Counted from the stretch's first letter, positions 33,882 through 43,978 are shown. The stretch is DNA of 64,000 nucleotides from Mucilaginibacter sp. MD40 (GCF_002288635.1 NZ_NRSW01000001.1:781079-845078); one strand, 5' to 3'. Made by a program: numbers and translations. Notes: generated from the letters alone by a model not told the origin.

Positions 33882-35438
33882 ATGCAGGATACCACAATTC
33901 TTTGGGCCGATGACGAAATAGATCTGCTTAAACCACATATATTGTTTCTGGGCGAAAAAGGATATAAAGTAACTACCGTTACCAATGGTAACGACGCGAT
34001 AGAGGAATTTAAGAACCACTACTTCGACCTGGTTTTTTTGGATGAGAACATGCCCGGACTAACCGGACTGGAAACACTATCACAAATTAAAAGCATTAAT
34101 AATGATGTACCGATAGTGCTCATCACCAAAAATGAGGAAGAATACCTGATGGAAGATGCCATTGGCTCCAAGATTGACGACTACCTGATTAAGCCGGTAC
34201 ATCCCAAGCAGATACTGCTTACGATAAAGAAGCTTACGGAGAATAAACGACTGGTGACAGAAAAGACCACCATGGCTTATCAGCAGGATTTCCGTACGCT
34301 GGGCATGACCCTTAATGACCACCTGAGTTACCAGGAGTGGGTAGAGGTTTATAAAAAACTGATATACTGGGAGCTTGAACTGGAAGCCCTGCAAGACAGC
34401 GGCATGCATGAGATCTTAACCTTACAAAAAGCCGAGGCTAACGTACAGTTCTGCAAGTTTGTTGAGAAAAACTATATCAACTGGCTTAAAAACCCTGATA
34501 ACGCGCCGGTGAATTCCCCGCAGCTTTTCAAGAAAAAAGTATTCCCCAAACTGGATAATAATAACGTACCGGTATTTTTTATCCTGATAGATAACCTCCG
34601 TTATGACCAGTTCCGTATCATCAACCCGCTGATATCAGAATATTTCAGGCTGGAAGAGGAAGACACCTATTACAGTATCTTACCTACAGCTACGCAATAT
34701 GCGCGCAACGCCATTTTTTCGGGGCTTATGCCATTGGAAATGGAAAGCCGCTACCCGCAAATGTGGCAAAACGATGAGGACGAAGGCGGCAAAAACCTGT
34801 ATGAGGCAAATTTCCTGGCAGATCACCTGAAGCGTGTATTACGCCGCGATGTGAAACACTCCTACAATAAGATACTAAACATAGATGAAGGGCGCGCACT
34901 TAATGAGTCAGTAAATAACCTCATGAATAATGAGCTGAATGTAGTGGTATATAATTTTGTGGATATGCTTAGCCATGCGCGTACAGACATGCATATGATA
35001 CGTGAACTCGCGAGCGACGACGCAGCTTACCGCTCGTTAACGCTATCCTGGTTTGAGCACTCACCTTTATATGACCTGCTTAAATACCTTTCACAAAAAC
35101 AGGTGAAGGTAATTATCACTACAGACCACGGCACTATCCGGGTAAAAAGCCCCAGCAAGATCATTGGCGACCGTAATACCAACACCAACCTGCGCTACAA
35201 ACAGGGTAAGAACCTTAATTTTAATCCGAAAGAGGTATTCCATATCCGCAATCCGCATGATGCCCAGTTGCCTAAGCTACATGTAAGCTCAAGCTTTGTT
35301 TTTGCTAAAAGCGATAGTTACTTTGTGTACCCGAATAATTATAACCACTTTGTTAACTTCTATAATGAAACCTTCCAACACGGAGGTATATCATTAGAAG
35401 AAATGATTATTCCTATCGTAACTTATACTTCAAGGTAA
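33882..35438 (+). CDS. porX: PorX-type response regulator with PglZ domain
   Basis: In these 518 residues, a CheY-like receiver (1-125) has acceptor Asp54 in FDLVFLDENMPG and the conserved Thr/Lys in VLITKNEE. A helical linker spans 140-205. A PglZ alkaline-phosphatase-like domain (210-518) has zinc-site candidates in FFILIDNLRYDQF and VIITTDHGTIRVKSP. PorX with PorY controls the type IX secretion system; its PglZ domain is reported to hydrolyse signalling oligonucleotides. There is no output DNA-binding domain. tsaE follows after 31 bases. Confidence 0.95.
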   Translation: MQDTTILWADDEIDLLKPHILFLGEKGYKVTTVTNGNDAIEEFKNHYFDLVFLDENMPGLTGLETLSQIKSINNDVPIVLITKNEEEYLMEDAIGSKIDDYLIKPVHPKQILLTIKKLTENKRLVTEKTTMAYQQDFRTLGMTLNDHLSYQEWVEVYKKLIYWELELEALQDSGMHEILTLQKAEANVQFCKFVEKNYINWLKNPDNAPVNSPQLFKKKVFPKLDNNNVPVFFILIDNLRYDQFRIINPLISEYFRLEEEDTYYSILPTATQYARNAIFSGLMPLEMESRYPQMWQNDEDEGGKNLYEANFLADHLKRVLRRDVKHSYNKILNIDEGRALNESVNNLMNNELNVVVYNFVDMLSHARTDMHMIRELASDDAAYRSLTLSWFEHSPLYDLLKYLSQKQVKVIITTDHGTIRVKSPSKIIGDRNTNTNLRYKQGKNLNFNPKEVFHIRNPHDAQLPKLHVSSSFVFAKSDSYFVYPNNYNHFVNFYNETFQHGGISLEEMIIPIVTYTSR

Positions 35439-35469
35439 GATATTTGGCATTTAAATTTTAACACTTTAA

Positions 35470-35886
35470 ATGGATATACATACCACATCTCTGGCCGACC
35501 TGTCTGCGGCGGCCAGAAAGGTTCTGGAGGCTGGGGGCAGCAATCGCATATACCTGTTCTATGGCGAAATGGGGGCGGGTAAAACTACTTTGATAAAGGC
35601 CATTTGTAAAGAGCTCAGGATAACTGACGAGGTAACCAGCCCAACTTTCTCTATTGTTAACGAATATGAAGGAACAGACGGGCCGGTTTACCATTTTGAT
35701 TTTTACCGCCTCAAACAACACAGCGAGGCGCTGGATATGGGCTATGAAGAATATTTTTACTCGGGCAATTATTGCTTTATTGAATGGCCCGAAAAAATAG
35801 CCGATCTGGTACCCGATAGCTATGCCGGCGTACGCATACATATACAGGATAACCAATCGCGGCTTATTACCGTTGAAAACTTTTAG
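35470..35886 (+). CDS. tsaE: tRNA threonylcarbamoyladenosine synthesis ATPase
   Basis: These 138 residues have Walker A GEMGAGKTTLIKAIC. TSPTFSIVNEYEG and HFDFYRLK are the TsaE hallmarks (switch and substrate Tyr/Asp), and CFIEWPEKIADLVPD follows. It works with TsaB and TsaD to place t6A at position 37 of ANN-decoding tRNAs. Its placement between porX and ald is a familiar Bacteroidota neighbourhood. Confidence 0.95.
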   Translation: MDIHTTSLADLSAAARKVLEAGGSNRIYLFYGEMGAGKTTLIKAICKELRITDEVTSPTFSIVNEYEGTDGPVYHFDFYRLKQHSEALDMGYEEYFYSGNYCFIEWPEKIADLVPDSYAGVRIHIQDNQSRLITVENF

Positions 35887-35937
35887 CAACGCTGCTGTAT
35901 TTTTACTATCTTCAACAGCCGGAAAAACTAACATACC

Positions 35938-37164
35938 ATGAGCGCAGGGAAATACAGTGGGTTTACAAGCGTTGCCAGACAGGCCATGATGCAGCCGCAG
36001 GAATCAATGCTTGAAGTTAAAAGCAATAAAAAAAAGCTTTTCATAGGCATACCCAAAGAAACCTCTTTTCAGGAAAACCGTATCGCGTTAACTCCTCTTT
36101 CAGTAGCCTTGCTCATTAACAACGGGCACGATGTTTACCTGGAAAGCAATGCCGGGCAGGCTGCTAACTTTACTGATAATAATTACAGCGAGCAGGGCGC
36201 CCAGATTGTTTACGACACCAAAAAAGTATACGAAGCCGATATTATCATCAAGATAGCCCCGCCTACGCTGGAAGAGATCGAGATGATGAAACCAGGCCAG
36301 TTGCTTATATCAACACTACAGCTGGCCACCCTGAAAGCCGAAAGCCTGCATGCACTCATCAAAAAGAAAATTACGGCTGTTTGCTTCGAGCATCTGGAGG
36401 ATGAAGGCGGCTCGCTTACCGTGGTACGGGCAATGAGCGAGATAGTAGGTGCTACATCGGTATTGATCGCTGCGGAATACCTCAGTAACATTTTTGAAGG
36501 TAAAGGCCTTATGCTTGGAGGTATTACTGGTGTACCACCTACCGAGATCGTTATTCTTGGGGCAGGTACTGTTGGTGAGTACGCCGCCCGCACCGCTATC
36601 TCTTTGGGTGCCGAGGTAAAGGTGTTCGACCCATCCATTTACAAGCTCCGTCGTTTACAAAATAATATAGGTGCAAGGGTATTTACCTCAGTAGTACAAC
36701 CCATTGTATTGGAAAAAGCCATCACTACCTGCGATGTTGCTATTGGCGCCATGCGTGCCGAAGATGGCCGCAGCCCTTGCATTGTTTCTGAAGCTACCGT
36801 TAGTCGCATGAAGCCTAATTCGGTTATAATTGATGTAAGTATTGATCAGGGGGGCTGTTTTGAAACATCTGAAGTTACCAACCATACCCACCCCGTATTT
36901 CGCAAGTACGATGTAATACATTACTGCGTACCTAACATTGCCTCACGTGTAGCCCGTACAGCAACCTATGCGCTTACCAATATATTCGCGCCTATCTTAT
37001 TAGACATTGGTGAACAGGGAAGCCTTAAAAATGTGATATGGCAAAAAGCAGGTATACGCAAAGCGGTATACATTTACCAGGGGCACCTTACCAACAAGCA
37101 CATAGGTGAGCGTTTTAATATCCCAAGCAAAGACCTTGATTTGTTAGTGGTTTCAAATCATTGA
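35938..37164 (+). CDS. ald: alanine dehydrogenase
   Basis: These 408 residues have the catalytic-domain blocks IGIPKETSFQENRIALTP and HLEDEGGSLTVVRAMSEIVG. The NAD fold GAGTVGEYAARTAISLGAEV is intact, with VIIDVSIDQGGCFETSEV and HYCVPNIASRVARTATYAL. It oxidatively deaminates L-alanine to pyruvate. Compared with classical Ald it has an extra N-terminal 30 residues and a C-terminal extension, the form common in this phylum. A start at Met24 is possible. Confidence 0.93.
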   Translation: MSAGKYSGFTSVARQAMMQPQESMLEVKSNKKKLFIGIPKETSFQENRIALTPLSVALLINNGHDVYLESNAGQAANFTDNNYSEQGAQIVYDTKKVYEADIIIKIAPPTLEEIEMMKPGQLLISTLQLATLKAESLHALIKKKITAVCFEHLEDEGGSLTVVRAMSEIVGATSVLIAAEYLSNIFEGKGLMLGGITGVPPTEIVILGAGTVGEYAARTAISLGAEVKVFDPSIYKLRRLQNNIGARVFTSVVQPIVLEKAITTCDVAIGAMRAEDGRSPCIVSEATVSRMKPNSVIIDVSIDQGGCFETSEVTNHTHPVFRKYDVIHYCVPNIASRVARTATYALTNIFAPILLDIGEQGSLKNVIWQKAGIRKAVYIYQGHLTNKHIGERFNIPSKDLDLLVVSNH

Positions 37165-37216
37165 TATTGCTTAAAACAGCTTGTCATTTAAATGACGTAA
37201 GGACAATATATTAGCC

Positions 37217-37831
37217 TTAATAATTCGTAAACGGCCTTACGTTCTCAGGGTGGCTGATCTCGGGGAGATATTTTTCCGGTATATCATTCTCATGATGTTT
37301 TTGGCCGTAATAATCCAGATCAAGCTCAACATCCCCGTTTTCTTTTGCAGTCACTTTATATATAATATCGTAATCCTGCTCGCTTACCGCCGGGAATGGT
37401 GTATCTGCTCCAAGAGCACTCAACATAGGCATCAAAGTGTTGGCGTTACCAATAATGAGCACGTTGTTACCCTGGAAGTTTTTGATCAGCGCCTTGGCAA
37501 ACTTCTTCAAACTGGTTGAATCGGTTTCATAAACCCGCGGTAGTATACGGGCCTTAACGGCTAATGGGCGGGCAGTAGCGCCGCTCCGTTTATCTTTAGT
37601 AACATATATGGCCTTAATGTGCTTCCCCTTTAGCAGTTTTGCCAGGTCATCAGCCCTTTGCTGGCCTGCATTGCTCAACGCGGGGTCGTCCGAATGGGGC
37701 ATGGCAACTATTGTTTCGGCATGCCTTACAATATAAATCGTTGTTTTTTGAGCAAAGGCATTAAAATTGCTTACAAAACAACAGATAATAAGCAAAACGA
37801 AAATCTTTACCGGTTTTACTACATTTTTCAT
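37217..37831 (-). CDS. secreted histidine-phosphatase-fold protein with His-to-Asn change
   Basis: These 204 residues have a Sec signal ending AFA. The phosphoglycerate-mutase-like fold opens with TIYIVRHAET (nucleophile His37 and Arg36), and KRSGATARPLA carries the second Arg. The later VxGH motif that supplies the second pocket His reads LIIGNANTLMP, with Asn129 there. Catalysis may be weak or lost. It stands alone, convergent with ald. Confidence 0.82.
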   Translation of the reverse strand: MKNVVKPVKIFVLLIICCFVSNFNAFAQKTTIYIVRHAETIVAMPHSDDPALSNAGQQRADDLAKLLKGKHIKAIYVTKDKRSGATARPLAVKARILPRVYETDSTSLKKFAKALIKNFQGNNVLIIGNANTLMPMLSALGADTPFPAVSEQDYDIIYKVTAKENGDVELDLDYYGQKHHENDIPEKYLPEISHPENVRPFTNY

Positions 37832-37885
37832 AATGGGCTGTTATCTGATAATAAAGGTACTTAACAAATATATTTCATTTTTGAT

Positions 37886-38911
37886 ATGAAGCTTTTTAGC
37901 AAAGAATATTTTAAGCGACTATGGAAGGTAATATTGGCTACATTCAGCGGTTTTTCTGATGATAATGGCCTTAAACTAAGTGCATCGCTGGCATACTATA
38001 CTATATTTTCACTGGCGCCACTACTCTTGCTTATACTCTCATTGGCCGGTATTTTTTTAAAAGACCAAAGCTATAGGCAGGATTTTTATGACCAAGTACA
38101 GCAGTATATTGGTAAAGCCGGAACTCTACAAATACAAAGCACCATACAATCGCAGGATATTACTGGCAAAAGCGGCATTGGGTTGGCTATTAGTATTGTT
38201 ACTTTATTACTTGGTGCCAGCAGTATATTCGTTGAGATACAAGATTCTCTTAACACCATTTGGCGCGTAAAGGCAAAGCCTAAAAAAGGATGGGTAAAGA
38301 TGTTAAAGAACAGGTTTTTGTCTTTCTCACTTATTGTTAGCCTTGGTTTTTTGCTGTTAGCGTCGCTTTTAGTGAACATTATTATTAGCGCATTAAGTGA
38401 TAAGTTGGTAGCTTATTTACCGCGCCTGCTGGGTAAAGATATAGCCGGTGTTGTTGGCGAAACCTTTATATTTTCGGTTAACCTGGCTATTACGCTGCTC
38501 GTTATCTCCGTGCTATTTTCTATTATATTTAAGGTTCTGCCAGATGTAAAGATCAAATGGAGCGATGTGCGGTCGGGGGCTATATTTACCGCCATATTGT
38601 TTATACTGGGCCAGTATGTGATTAGTTTATATATTCAGTATACTGCGCAAGGCTCAGCCTACGGTACGGCTGGTTCTATCATTGTAATTTTGGTCTGGAT
38701 CTATTACACGGCAGCCATATTATACATAGGTGCCGAATTTACACAGGTTTATGCTGAGGCCAAAGGCAGCCATATTGAGCCGGCTGAATATGCGGTAGTC
38801 ATACAACAAACCGAAGTTGAACGAAAGCTGCACACCGTACCCCTACAAAACCCTGAGCTGCATGGGGTGCTGAAGTGCGATGGTGATGATGACAAGAAAA
38901 GTAATTCGTAA
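37886..38911 (+). CDS. YihY/BrkB family inner-membrane protein
   Basis: These 341 residues have six transmembrane helices. The family landmarks DNGLKLSASLAYYTIFSLAP, SSIFVEIQDSLNTIWRVK, LPDVKIKWSDVRSGAIFTA and GTAGSIIVILVWIYYTAAIL are in order. The C-terminal 40 residues are polar and variable. Once called ribonuclease BN in error; the function remains unknown. CATTTTTG lies 2 bases before the ATG. Confidence 0.9.
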   Translation: MKLFSKEYFKRLWKVILATFSGFSDDNGLKLSASLAYYTIFSLAPLLLLILSLAGIFLKDQSYRQDFYDQVQQYIGKAGTLQIQSTIQSQDITGKSGIGLAISIVTLLLGASSIFVEIQDSLNTIWRVKAKPKKGWVKMLKNRFLSFSLIVSLGFLLLASLLVNIIISALSDKLVAYLPRLLGKDIAGVVGETFIFSVNLAITLLVISVLFSIIFKVLPDVKIKWSDVRSGAIFTAILFILGQYVISLYIQYTAQGSAYGTAGSIIVILVWIYYTAAILYIGAEFTQVYAEAKGSHIEPAEYAVVIQQTEVERKLHTVPLQNPELHGVLKCDGDDDKKSNS

Positions 38912-38998
38912 CAGGGTTAACGCGGATAAAGAAAATACCATAAATTTAGCTTAACCAATTTTAAGCTTTTGTTTTCTTTAGCCCGCAAATGTATTGTT

Positions 38999-40207
38999 AT
39001 GAGGCATATATGGCTTTGCGCCATATTTTGTCTTTACGGCCTGTATGCCAATGGTCAGTTCTTTAGCCTGAAAGACAATCGCAAAAGCGTTGATATCCCT
39101 TTTAAGTTTCTGCGGAACCTGGTTATTATTCAACTGAACATCAACAATAAAGGGCCATATAACTTTGTATTGGATACAGGGGTGGGCCTAATGATCATTA
39201 CAGACTCCTCGCTGGCCGACTCTATTAACATTGCAGGCACGCGCAAAATAAAACTTATCGGGCTGGGCGACGATGAAGAAGCTTCGGAAGCAATTGTTAC
39301 ACCCGCGCTAAATGTGGATATCCATGGGCTGATAAGCAACGGCGTTTCAGCGGCTATTCTTAAAACAGACATTTTTAATCTTTCGGGCTACACCGGGGTG
39401 CCCGTACATGGCCTTATTGGTTACGACTTTTTTAATAGCCTTGCTGTGAAGATAAATTTTAACGATAGTATTTTAACCGTCTATCCGCCCGGCAAAGCTA
39501 AACTGTTTAAAAAGAGCCAGCGGGTGCCTATTACTATTGAAGATAATAAACCGTATTTGCAGGCTTACATTACCATGCCTGATGGCAGCCGGGTGCTGAA
39601 TAAATTAATTGTTGATCTGGGCGCCGGGCATCCCGTTTCCCTGGAAAGCAGCGCTAAAAAGTATGGAAATCTGCTGAACAAGATACCTGCGAATTTAGGT
39701 ATCGCGCTCAATGGCCCTATATTCGGGTATATTGGCCGGATAAAAGAAGTGGAGATAGGCAAATATAAACTCAAGGATGTGATCGCTTCTTTCCCTGATG
39801 AAAATTACGAACAACGTACCAACATCCCTCGCGACGGAAACATTGGCGCAGGCATCCTTAAAAAATTTAACCTGCTGTTTGATTACAGCAATAATGCCCT
39901 TTATCTTAAACCTAATAATAATTTCAAGGCGCCGTTTGAACATGACATGAGCGGCATTGAGTATTATCTTACAGGAAATGATTTGTCTCACATGATCATC
40001 ACCCGCGTTGCGCCTGATTCTCCTGCCGACGAGATAGGCCTTTTGCGGGGAGACGAAATTGTATCCATCAATTTTAAACCCATAGCTAAAATGACAGCCG
40101 GTGAAATTGATAATATATTTAAAACGCCTGGGCGCAGTTTACTTTTAGAAATATTTCATGACGGCAAGCATGAGCGCGTGGTAATAAATTTGCGACGAAG
40201 GATTTGA
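38999..40207 (+). CDS. periplasmic retropepsin-like aspartyl protease with PDZ domain
   Basis: These 402 residues start at the ATG at 38999 with signal peptide MRHIWLCAIFCLYGLYANG. The first pepsin-like half has FVLDTGVGLMII (DTG); the second has LIVDLGAGHPVSLES, DLG in place of DTG. A PDZ domain spans about 320-400 (VAPDSPADEIGLLRGDEIVSI). The fused double-half plus PDZ layout occurs in Bacteroidota secreted proteins. The substrate is unknown. Confidence 0.82.
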   Translation: MRHIWLCAIFCLYGLYANGQFFSLKDNRKSVDIPFKFLRNLVIIQLNINNKGPYNFVLDTGVGLMIITDSSLADSINIAGTRKIKLIGLGDDEEASEAIVTPALNVDIHGLISNGVSAAILKTDIFNLSGYTGVPVHGLIGYDFFNSLAVKINFNDSILTVYPPGKAKLFKKSQRVPITIEDNKPYLQAYITMPDGSRVLNKLIVDLGAGHPVSLESSAKKYGNLLNKIPANLGIALNGPIFGYIGRIKEVEIGKYKLKDVIASFPDENYEQRTNIPRDGNIGAGILKKFNLLFDYSNNALYLKPNNNFKAPFEHDMSGIEYYLTGNDLSHMIITRVAPDSPADEIGLLRGDEIVSINFKPIAKMTAGEIDNIFKTPGRSLLLEIFHDGKHERVVINLRRRI

Positions 40208-40277
40208 TTAACCAAGAAGCGCCTAATAATTACTATATTCCCGCAATATTTACATTTAAACTCTAATTAATTAACTA

Positions 40278-42899
40278 ATGATAACATCTCTACGGATGAA
40301 GGCGTGCGTACAAGCCACAGCGCTCGCTACCGCGGTGTTGCTGGCCAGCTCATGTGCCACTAAAAAAGAAGCAGCCCGCACAGTATCACTCAAAACCACT
40401 ACTACACCTGGCGGTACAGCTACAGCAACCGCCACATTGGGCCCTCAAAAAAAAGAAGGTATTAAAAAGTTTAGCGATCTGGTGGGTAAAACCAAAGGCG
40501 ATACCGGACTTTTTACCACTTATAAAGTTGACGGCAAATATTACTTTGAAATACCCGACAGCTTGCTGGACAGGGAAATGCTGGTGGTAACGCGCTTTGT
40601 AAAAACCCCCGTTGGTTTAAAATCTTTTGGCCAGCAATATGGTGGCGAAGAGGTGAACAACCAGGTTTGGAAATGGCAAAGGCACGATAAACAGGTATTT
40701 GTACGCGTACCCAGCTATTCTGTACGAGCCGATAGTACATCAGATATGTACCAGTCGGTTAAGAACTCTAACCTCGATGCCATATTAGCCTCCTTTGAGA
40801 TCAAGGCTTATAATAAAGACACTACCGGCGTGCTGGTTGACGTGACCGACTTTTACAACGGCGACGTTGCTGCCATAAGCGCTCCTGACAATATTAAAAA
40901 GCAATATAAACTTGCCGGCATTGATAATAGCCGCTCTTATATTGATACCATAAAAAGCTTCCCTATAAATGTGGAAGTTAGGACATTAAAAACTTTCCGT
41001 GCAGGTGAGTCGCCTACGGATAACAGCAACGCGGCATTAACTTTTGAGTTTAACACCTCCATGCTGTTGCTGCCTAAAACACCTATGAAAGCACGCCTTA
41101 ACGACTCCCGGGTTGGCTTTTTTGGTCAGCGCCAGGTAGATTATGGTACCGATGCTCAAAAAGCGGAAGTAACCGGCTATATCCACCGCTGGAGGCTGGA
41201 GCCGAAAGACGAAGCGGCGTATGCCCGCGGCGAACTGGTTGAGCCTAAAAAGCAAATTGTATATTACATAGATCCCGCCACACCAAAAAAATGGGTTCCG
41301 TACCTTATTGCCGGTATTAACGACTGGAACAAAGCCTTTGAAGCCGCAGGCTTTAAAAACGCTATTGTAGGTAAGGAGGCTCCCTCTAAAAAGGAAGACC
41401 CGGAATTTAGTACTGAAGACGCCCGCTACAGTGTGATACGCTATTTCGCGTCAGATGTACAGAATGCCTATGGCCCGCATATCTCAGACCCCCGCACAGG
41501 CGAAATACTGGAAAGCCACGTTGGCTGGTACCACAATGTAATGAGTCTATTACGCAACTGGTACTTTATACAAACCGCGGCGGTTAACCCGAACGTTCGT
41601 ATAGCTAAGTTTACAGACGCTCAAATGGGCGAGCTTATCCGTTTCGTGTCTTCGCACGAAGTAGGCCACACCCTGGGCTTACCGCACAACTTTGGCTCAA
41701 GCTATGCCTACCCGGTTGATTCGTTAAGGTCAAAAACATTTACTGCCAAACATGGTACCGCGCCATCTATTATGGACTATGCCCGCTTTAACTACATTGC
41801 ACAACCGGGCGACGGCGTAACACACCTTTACCCGCAAATAGGCGAGTATGACCTTTGGGCAGTAAAATGGGGCTACAGCTATTTCCCTGGCAACAAAACC
41901 GCGCAGCAGGAAAAAGAAACCCTTGATGTATGGACCAAAGAAAGAGCCGGTAACCCGCTTTACTACTATGGCCGCCAGGGTACGTCTATTGACCCTCGTC
42001 TGCAAAATGAGGACCTGGGCGATAACGCCATGAAGGCAAGTAATTATGGTATTGCCAACCTTAAAAGGATATTGCCTAACATAGAAAAATGGACCTACCA
42101 GAAAGGAGAGGATTATGATGATGTTGAAACCCTGTACAATGAGGTGTTGGGCCAATACAACCGCTATATCGGGCATGTTACCATGAATATTGGCGGTATG
42201 AACGAGAACTTTAAAACCTACGACCAAAAAGGCCCTGTTTATGGTTTTGTTAATAAAAACCTTCAGCACGATGCCGCTGTGTTTTTAAACCAGCAGGTGT
42301 TTACGACACCTACCTGGTTAATTAACCGTACTGAATTAAGCAAATTTGACAACGGTGTAACTCTTGGCCGCATTAAGTCGGTGCAGGTAAATGCAGTAGC
42401 AAATGTGTTAAACGCTTCGCGCTTGGCACGTATGTATGATAATCAGTCGAAAAACGGAGCTGCGGCTTATACGGTAAATAACCTGTTTGATGATTTGCGT
42501 GCTGGTATTTTTAGCAAAGGAAAGCCTGACGAGTTTAAACGTAACCTGCAACGCGGTTACATTGATAACCTGAAAGCATTGTTAAATGATGATGCTAGCA
42601 GGAGCTTCCCTGGAGTATCTCCTTCGCAATTGGCCGGCATGGGTTTAACCCCTATCAATATCGCTTTATCTGACATAAGGCCGATGGTAAGGCTTGAGCT
42701 GAACAAGATCAGCAAGAGCCTGCCTGCGGGTGGCGACGCGCTTACTGCCGCGCATTACGCCGACCTGCGTTTACGCATTAAAGAAGCTTTAAACCCAACA
42801 CGCCCTGTTGTAAACATGAGCATCGGCATGATGGGCCGCGGATTAATTGATAACACTACAGAGCAGAAAAACAACTGCTGGCCAGCTACAACCTGGTAA
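40278..42899 (+). CDS. secreted zinc metalloprotease, DUF5117/DUF4953 family
   Basis: In these 873 residues, an N-terminal lipoprotein-type signal ends at SSC. The DUF5118/5117 beta region spans about 50-290, and the metzincin-like catalytic domain contains SSHEVGHTLGLPHNFGSS at about 458-475, where HExxHxxGxxH supplies three zinc His. Downstream ARYSVIRYFASD-type and SIMDYARFNY (Met-turn) elements fit. It probably degrades proteins in the periplasm or at the surface. The C-terminus ends oddly in NNCWPATTW. A terminator follows 24 bases later. Confidence 0.9.
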   Translation: MITSLRMKACVQATALATAVLLASSCATKKEAARTVSLKTTTTPGGTATATATLGPQKKEGIKKFSDLVGKTKGDTGLFTTYKVDGKYYFEIPDSLLDREMLVVTRFVKTPVGLKSFGQQYGGEEVNNQVWKWQRHDKQVFVRVPSYSVRADSTSDMYQSVKNSNLDAILASFEIKAYNKDTTGVLVDVTDFYNGDVAAISAPDNIKKQYKLAGIDNSRSYIDTIKSFPINVEVRTLKTFRAGESPTDNSNAALTFEFNTSMLLLPKTPMKARLNDSRVGFFGQRQVDYGTDAQKAEVTGYIHRWRLEPKDEAAYARGELVEPKKQIVYYIDPATPKKWVPYLIAGINDWNKAFEAAGFKNAIVGKEAPSKKEDPEFSTEDARYSVIRYFASDVQNAYGPHISDPRTGEILESHVGWYHNVMSLLRNWYFIQTAAVNPNVRIAKFTDAQMGELIRFVSSHEVGHTLGLPHNFGSSYAYPVDSLRSKTFTAKHGTAPSIMDYARFNYIAQPGDGVTHLYPQIGEYDLWAVKWGYSYFPGNKTAQQEKETLDVWTKERAGNPLYYYGRQGTSIDPRLQNEDLGDNAMKASNYGIANLKRILPNIEKWTYQKGEDYDDVETLYNEVLGQYNRYIGHVTMNIGGMNENFKTYDQKGPVYGFVNKNLQHDAAVFLNQQVFTTPTWLINRTELSKFDNGVTLGRIKSVQVNAVANVLNASRLARMYDNQSKNGAAAYTVNNLFDDLRAGIFSKGKPDEFKRNLQRGYIDNLKALLNDDASRSFPGVSPSQLAGMGLTPINIALSDIRPMVRLELNKISKSLPAGGDALTAAHYADLRLRIKEALNPTRPVVNMSIGMMGRGLIDNTTEQKNNCWPATTW

Positions 42900-42922
42900 T
42901 GATAAAATACCCAATTCAACAA

Positions 42923-42957
42923 AAGCCGGGGCAATTGTCCCGGCTTTTTTGCGTAAA
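42923..42957 (+). terminator. terminator after the metalloprotease gene
   Basis: AAAAGCCGGG pairs with CCCGGCTTTT across a 7-8 base loop, followed by T6. Confidence 0.85.
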
Positions 42958-43135
42958 AGCACTGCCTCTATAATCACATACTATCCAATTTGTACCAAGG
43001 TTGAGCATGGAGGGGCGGAATTAATATTAATTTTAAATAACACCCAGGCTTTGTTTTTCATCTCAACTCCAGAATCTGCCGATAATATTGCGAAGTAAAA
43101 TCCGCCTGAAGAGGCGGCATATCATACAGGCAATA

Positions 43136-43936
43136 ATGGCAGCAGTTGTACCTCAAATTCACAGATCAGTTAAGTTTTTTAAATTTTTGCTTATTCCTGC
43201 GATGCTGCATTGCACAACAGCGGCAAAGGCTCAGGACAATTATGAGATACAGGTTTATGGTTCTGAAACCGTTGAAAAAGGACGAACAATGCTTGAACTC
43301 CATAGCAATTATACTATAAGCGGCAGTAAGGATGATGTTGCGGGCCAACTGCATACCAACCATGTGGAGCATGAAACCATTGAAATAACTCACGGCTGGA
43401 CGCCATGGTTCGAAACCGGATTTTATTTTTTTAACGCTATTGGAAGCGGTGGGCGCACAGCCTACGTAGGTTCGCATATAAGGCCACGCGTAGCGGCTCC
43501 TACAAGCTGGAACTGGCCGGTCGGTGTGAGTATTTCAACCGAATTTGGCTTCCAGAAAAGTGCTTTTTCTGCCAATACCAGCACCCTGGAAATAAGACCT
43601 ATTGTAGATAAAAAATGGCATAAGCTTTATATATCGCTCAACCCCACGCTTGAAAAGAGCTTTAAAGGGCCTGATGTTAATCAGGGCTTCACTTTTTCGC
43701 CTAATATTAAAGGTAGCTATGATGTTACCAAAGCCGTTGCCCTTGGGCTTGAGTACTATGGCAGTACCGGTCCTTTTTTCCATTATTACCCCTTTAAACA
43801 ACAGGATCACCAGTTATTTTTAGCTACCGACCTGGATGTTGACCCGCGATGGGAACTTAACGCCGGCATTGGTTACGGCTTTACAGCCATTGCAGATAGG
43901 GCAATTGCAAAATTAATTGTTGGCCGCAGGTTTTAA
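43136..43936 (+). CDS. outer-membrane channel-like protein, phenol-MetA-pathway family type
   Basis: These 266 residues start from the ATG at 43136; an in-frame start 48 bases earlier adds a basic leader. A signal ends near AAKAQD. The body consists of about a dozen amphipathic strands, with HETIEITHGWTPWFETGFYF, EFGFQKSAFSAN and a terminal VGRRF. This resembles transporters annotated as MetA-pathway phenol-degradation-like barrels; solute unknown. The 178 bases between the preceding terminator and this start hold no other gene. Confidence 0.65.
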   Translation: MAAVVPQIHRSVKFFKFLLIPAMLHCTTAAKAQDNYEIQVYGSETVEKGRTMLELHSNYTISGSKDDVAGQLHTNHVEHETIEITHGWTPWFETGFYFFNAIGSGGRTAYVGSHIRPRVAAPTSWNWPVGVSISTEFGFQKSAFSANTSTLEIRPIVDKKWHKLYISLNPTLEKSFKGPDVNQGFTFSPNIKGSYDVTKAVALGLEYYGSTGPFFHYYPFKQQDHQLFLATDLDVDPRWELNAGIGYGFTAIADRAIAKLIVGRRF

Positions 43937-43944
43937 CCCCAAAT

Positions 43945-43978
43945 ATGCTTTATCACATATATTTGTAGGATAAAGCAT
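43945..43978 (+). promoter_or_regulatory. 10-bp inverted repeat enclosing a TATATTTG -7 element
   Basis: ATGCTTTATC (43945-43954) and GATAAAGCAT (43969-43978) are perfect inverted copies. The 14-base spacer holds TATATTTG (43958-43965), an exact -7 match. The 99-residue gene starts 7 bases after the right arm. It looks like an operator clasping a promoter. A terminator is less likely because no T-run follows. Confidence 0.6.

Noticed and set aside
33882..37164. porX neighbourhood as a complete type IX secretion locus
   Set aside because: Only the regulator is present; no PorY, core secretion genes or C-terminal sorting domains were seen in the window.
42840..42975. Possible frameshift near the metalloprotease C-terminus (another frame gives EKQLLASYNLV)
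   Set aside because: The alternative frame runs through the terminator hairpin without a stop, while the given frame ends in two consecutive stops directly before it. Homologue ends cannot be compared here.
42957..43135. ORF of about 80 codons at 42847-43098
   Set aside because: It overlaps the metalloprotease end and its terminator, has no start signal and no recognisable product.
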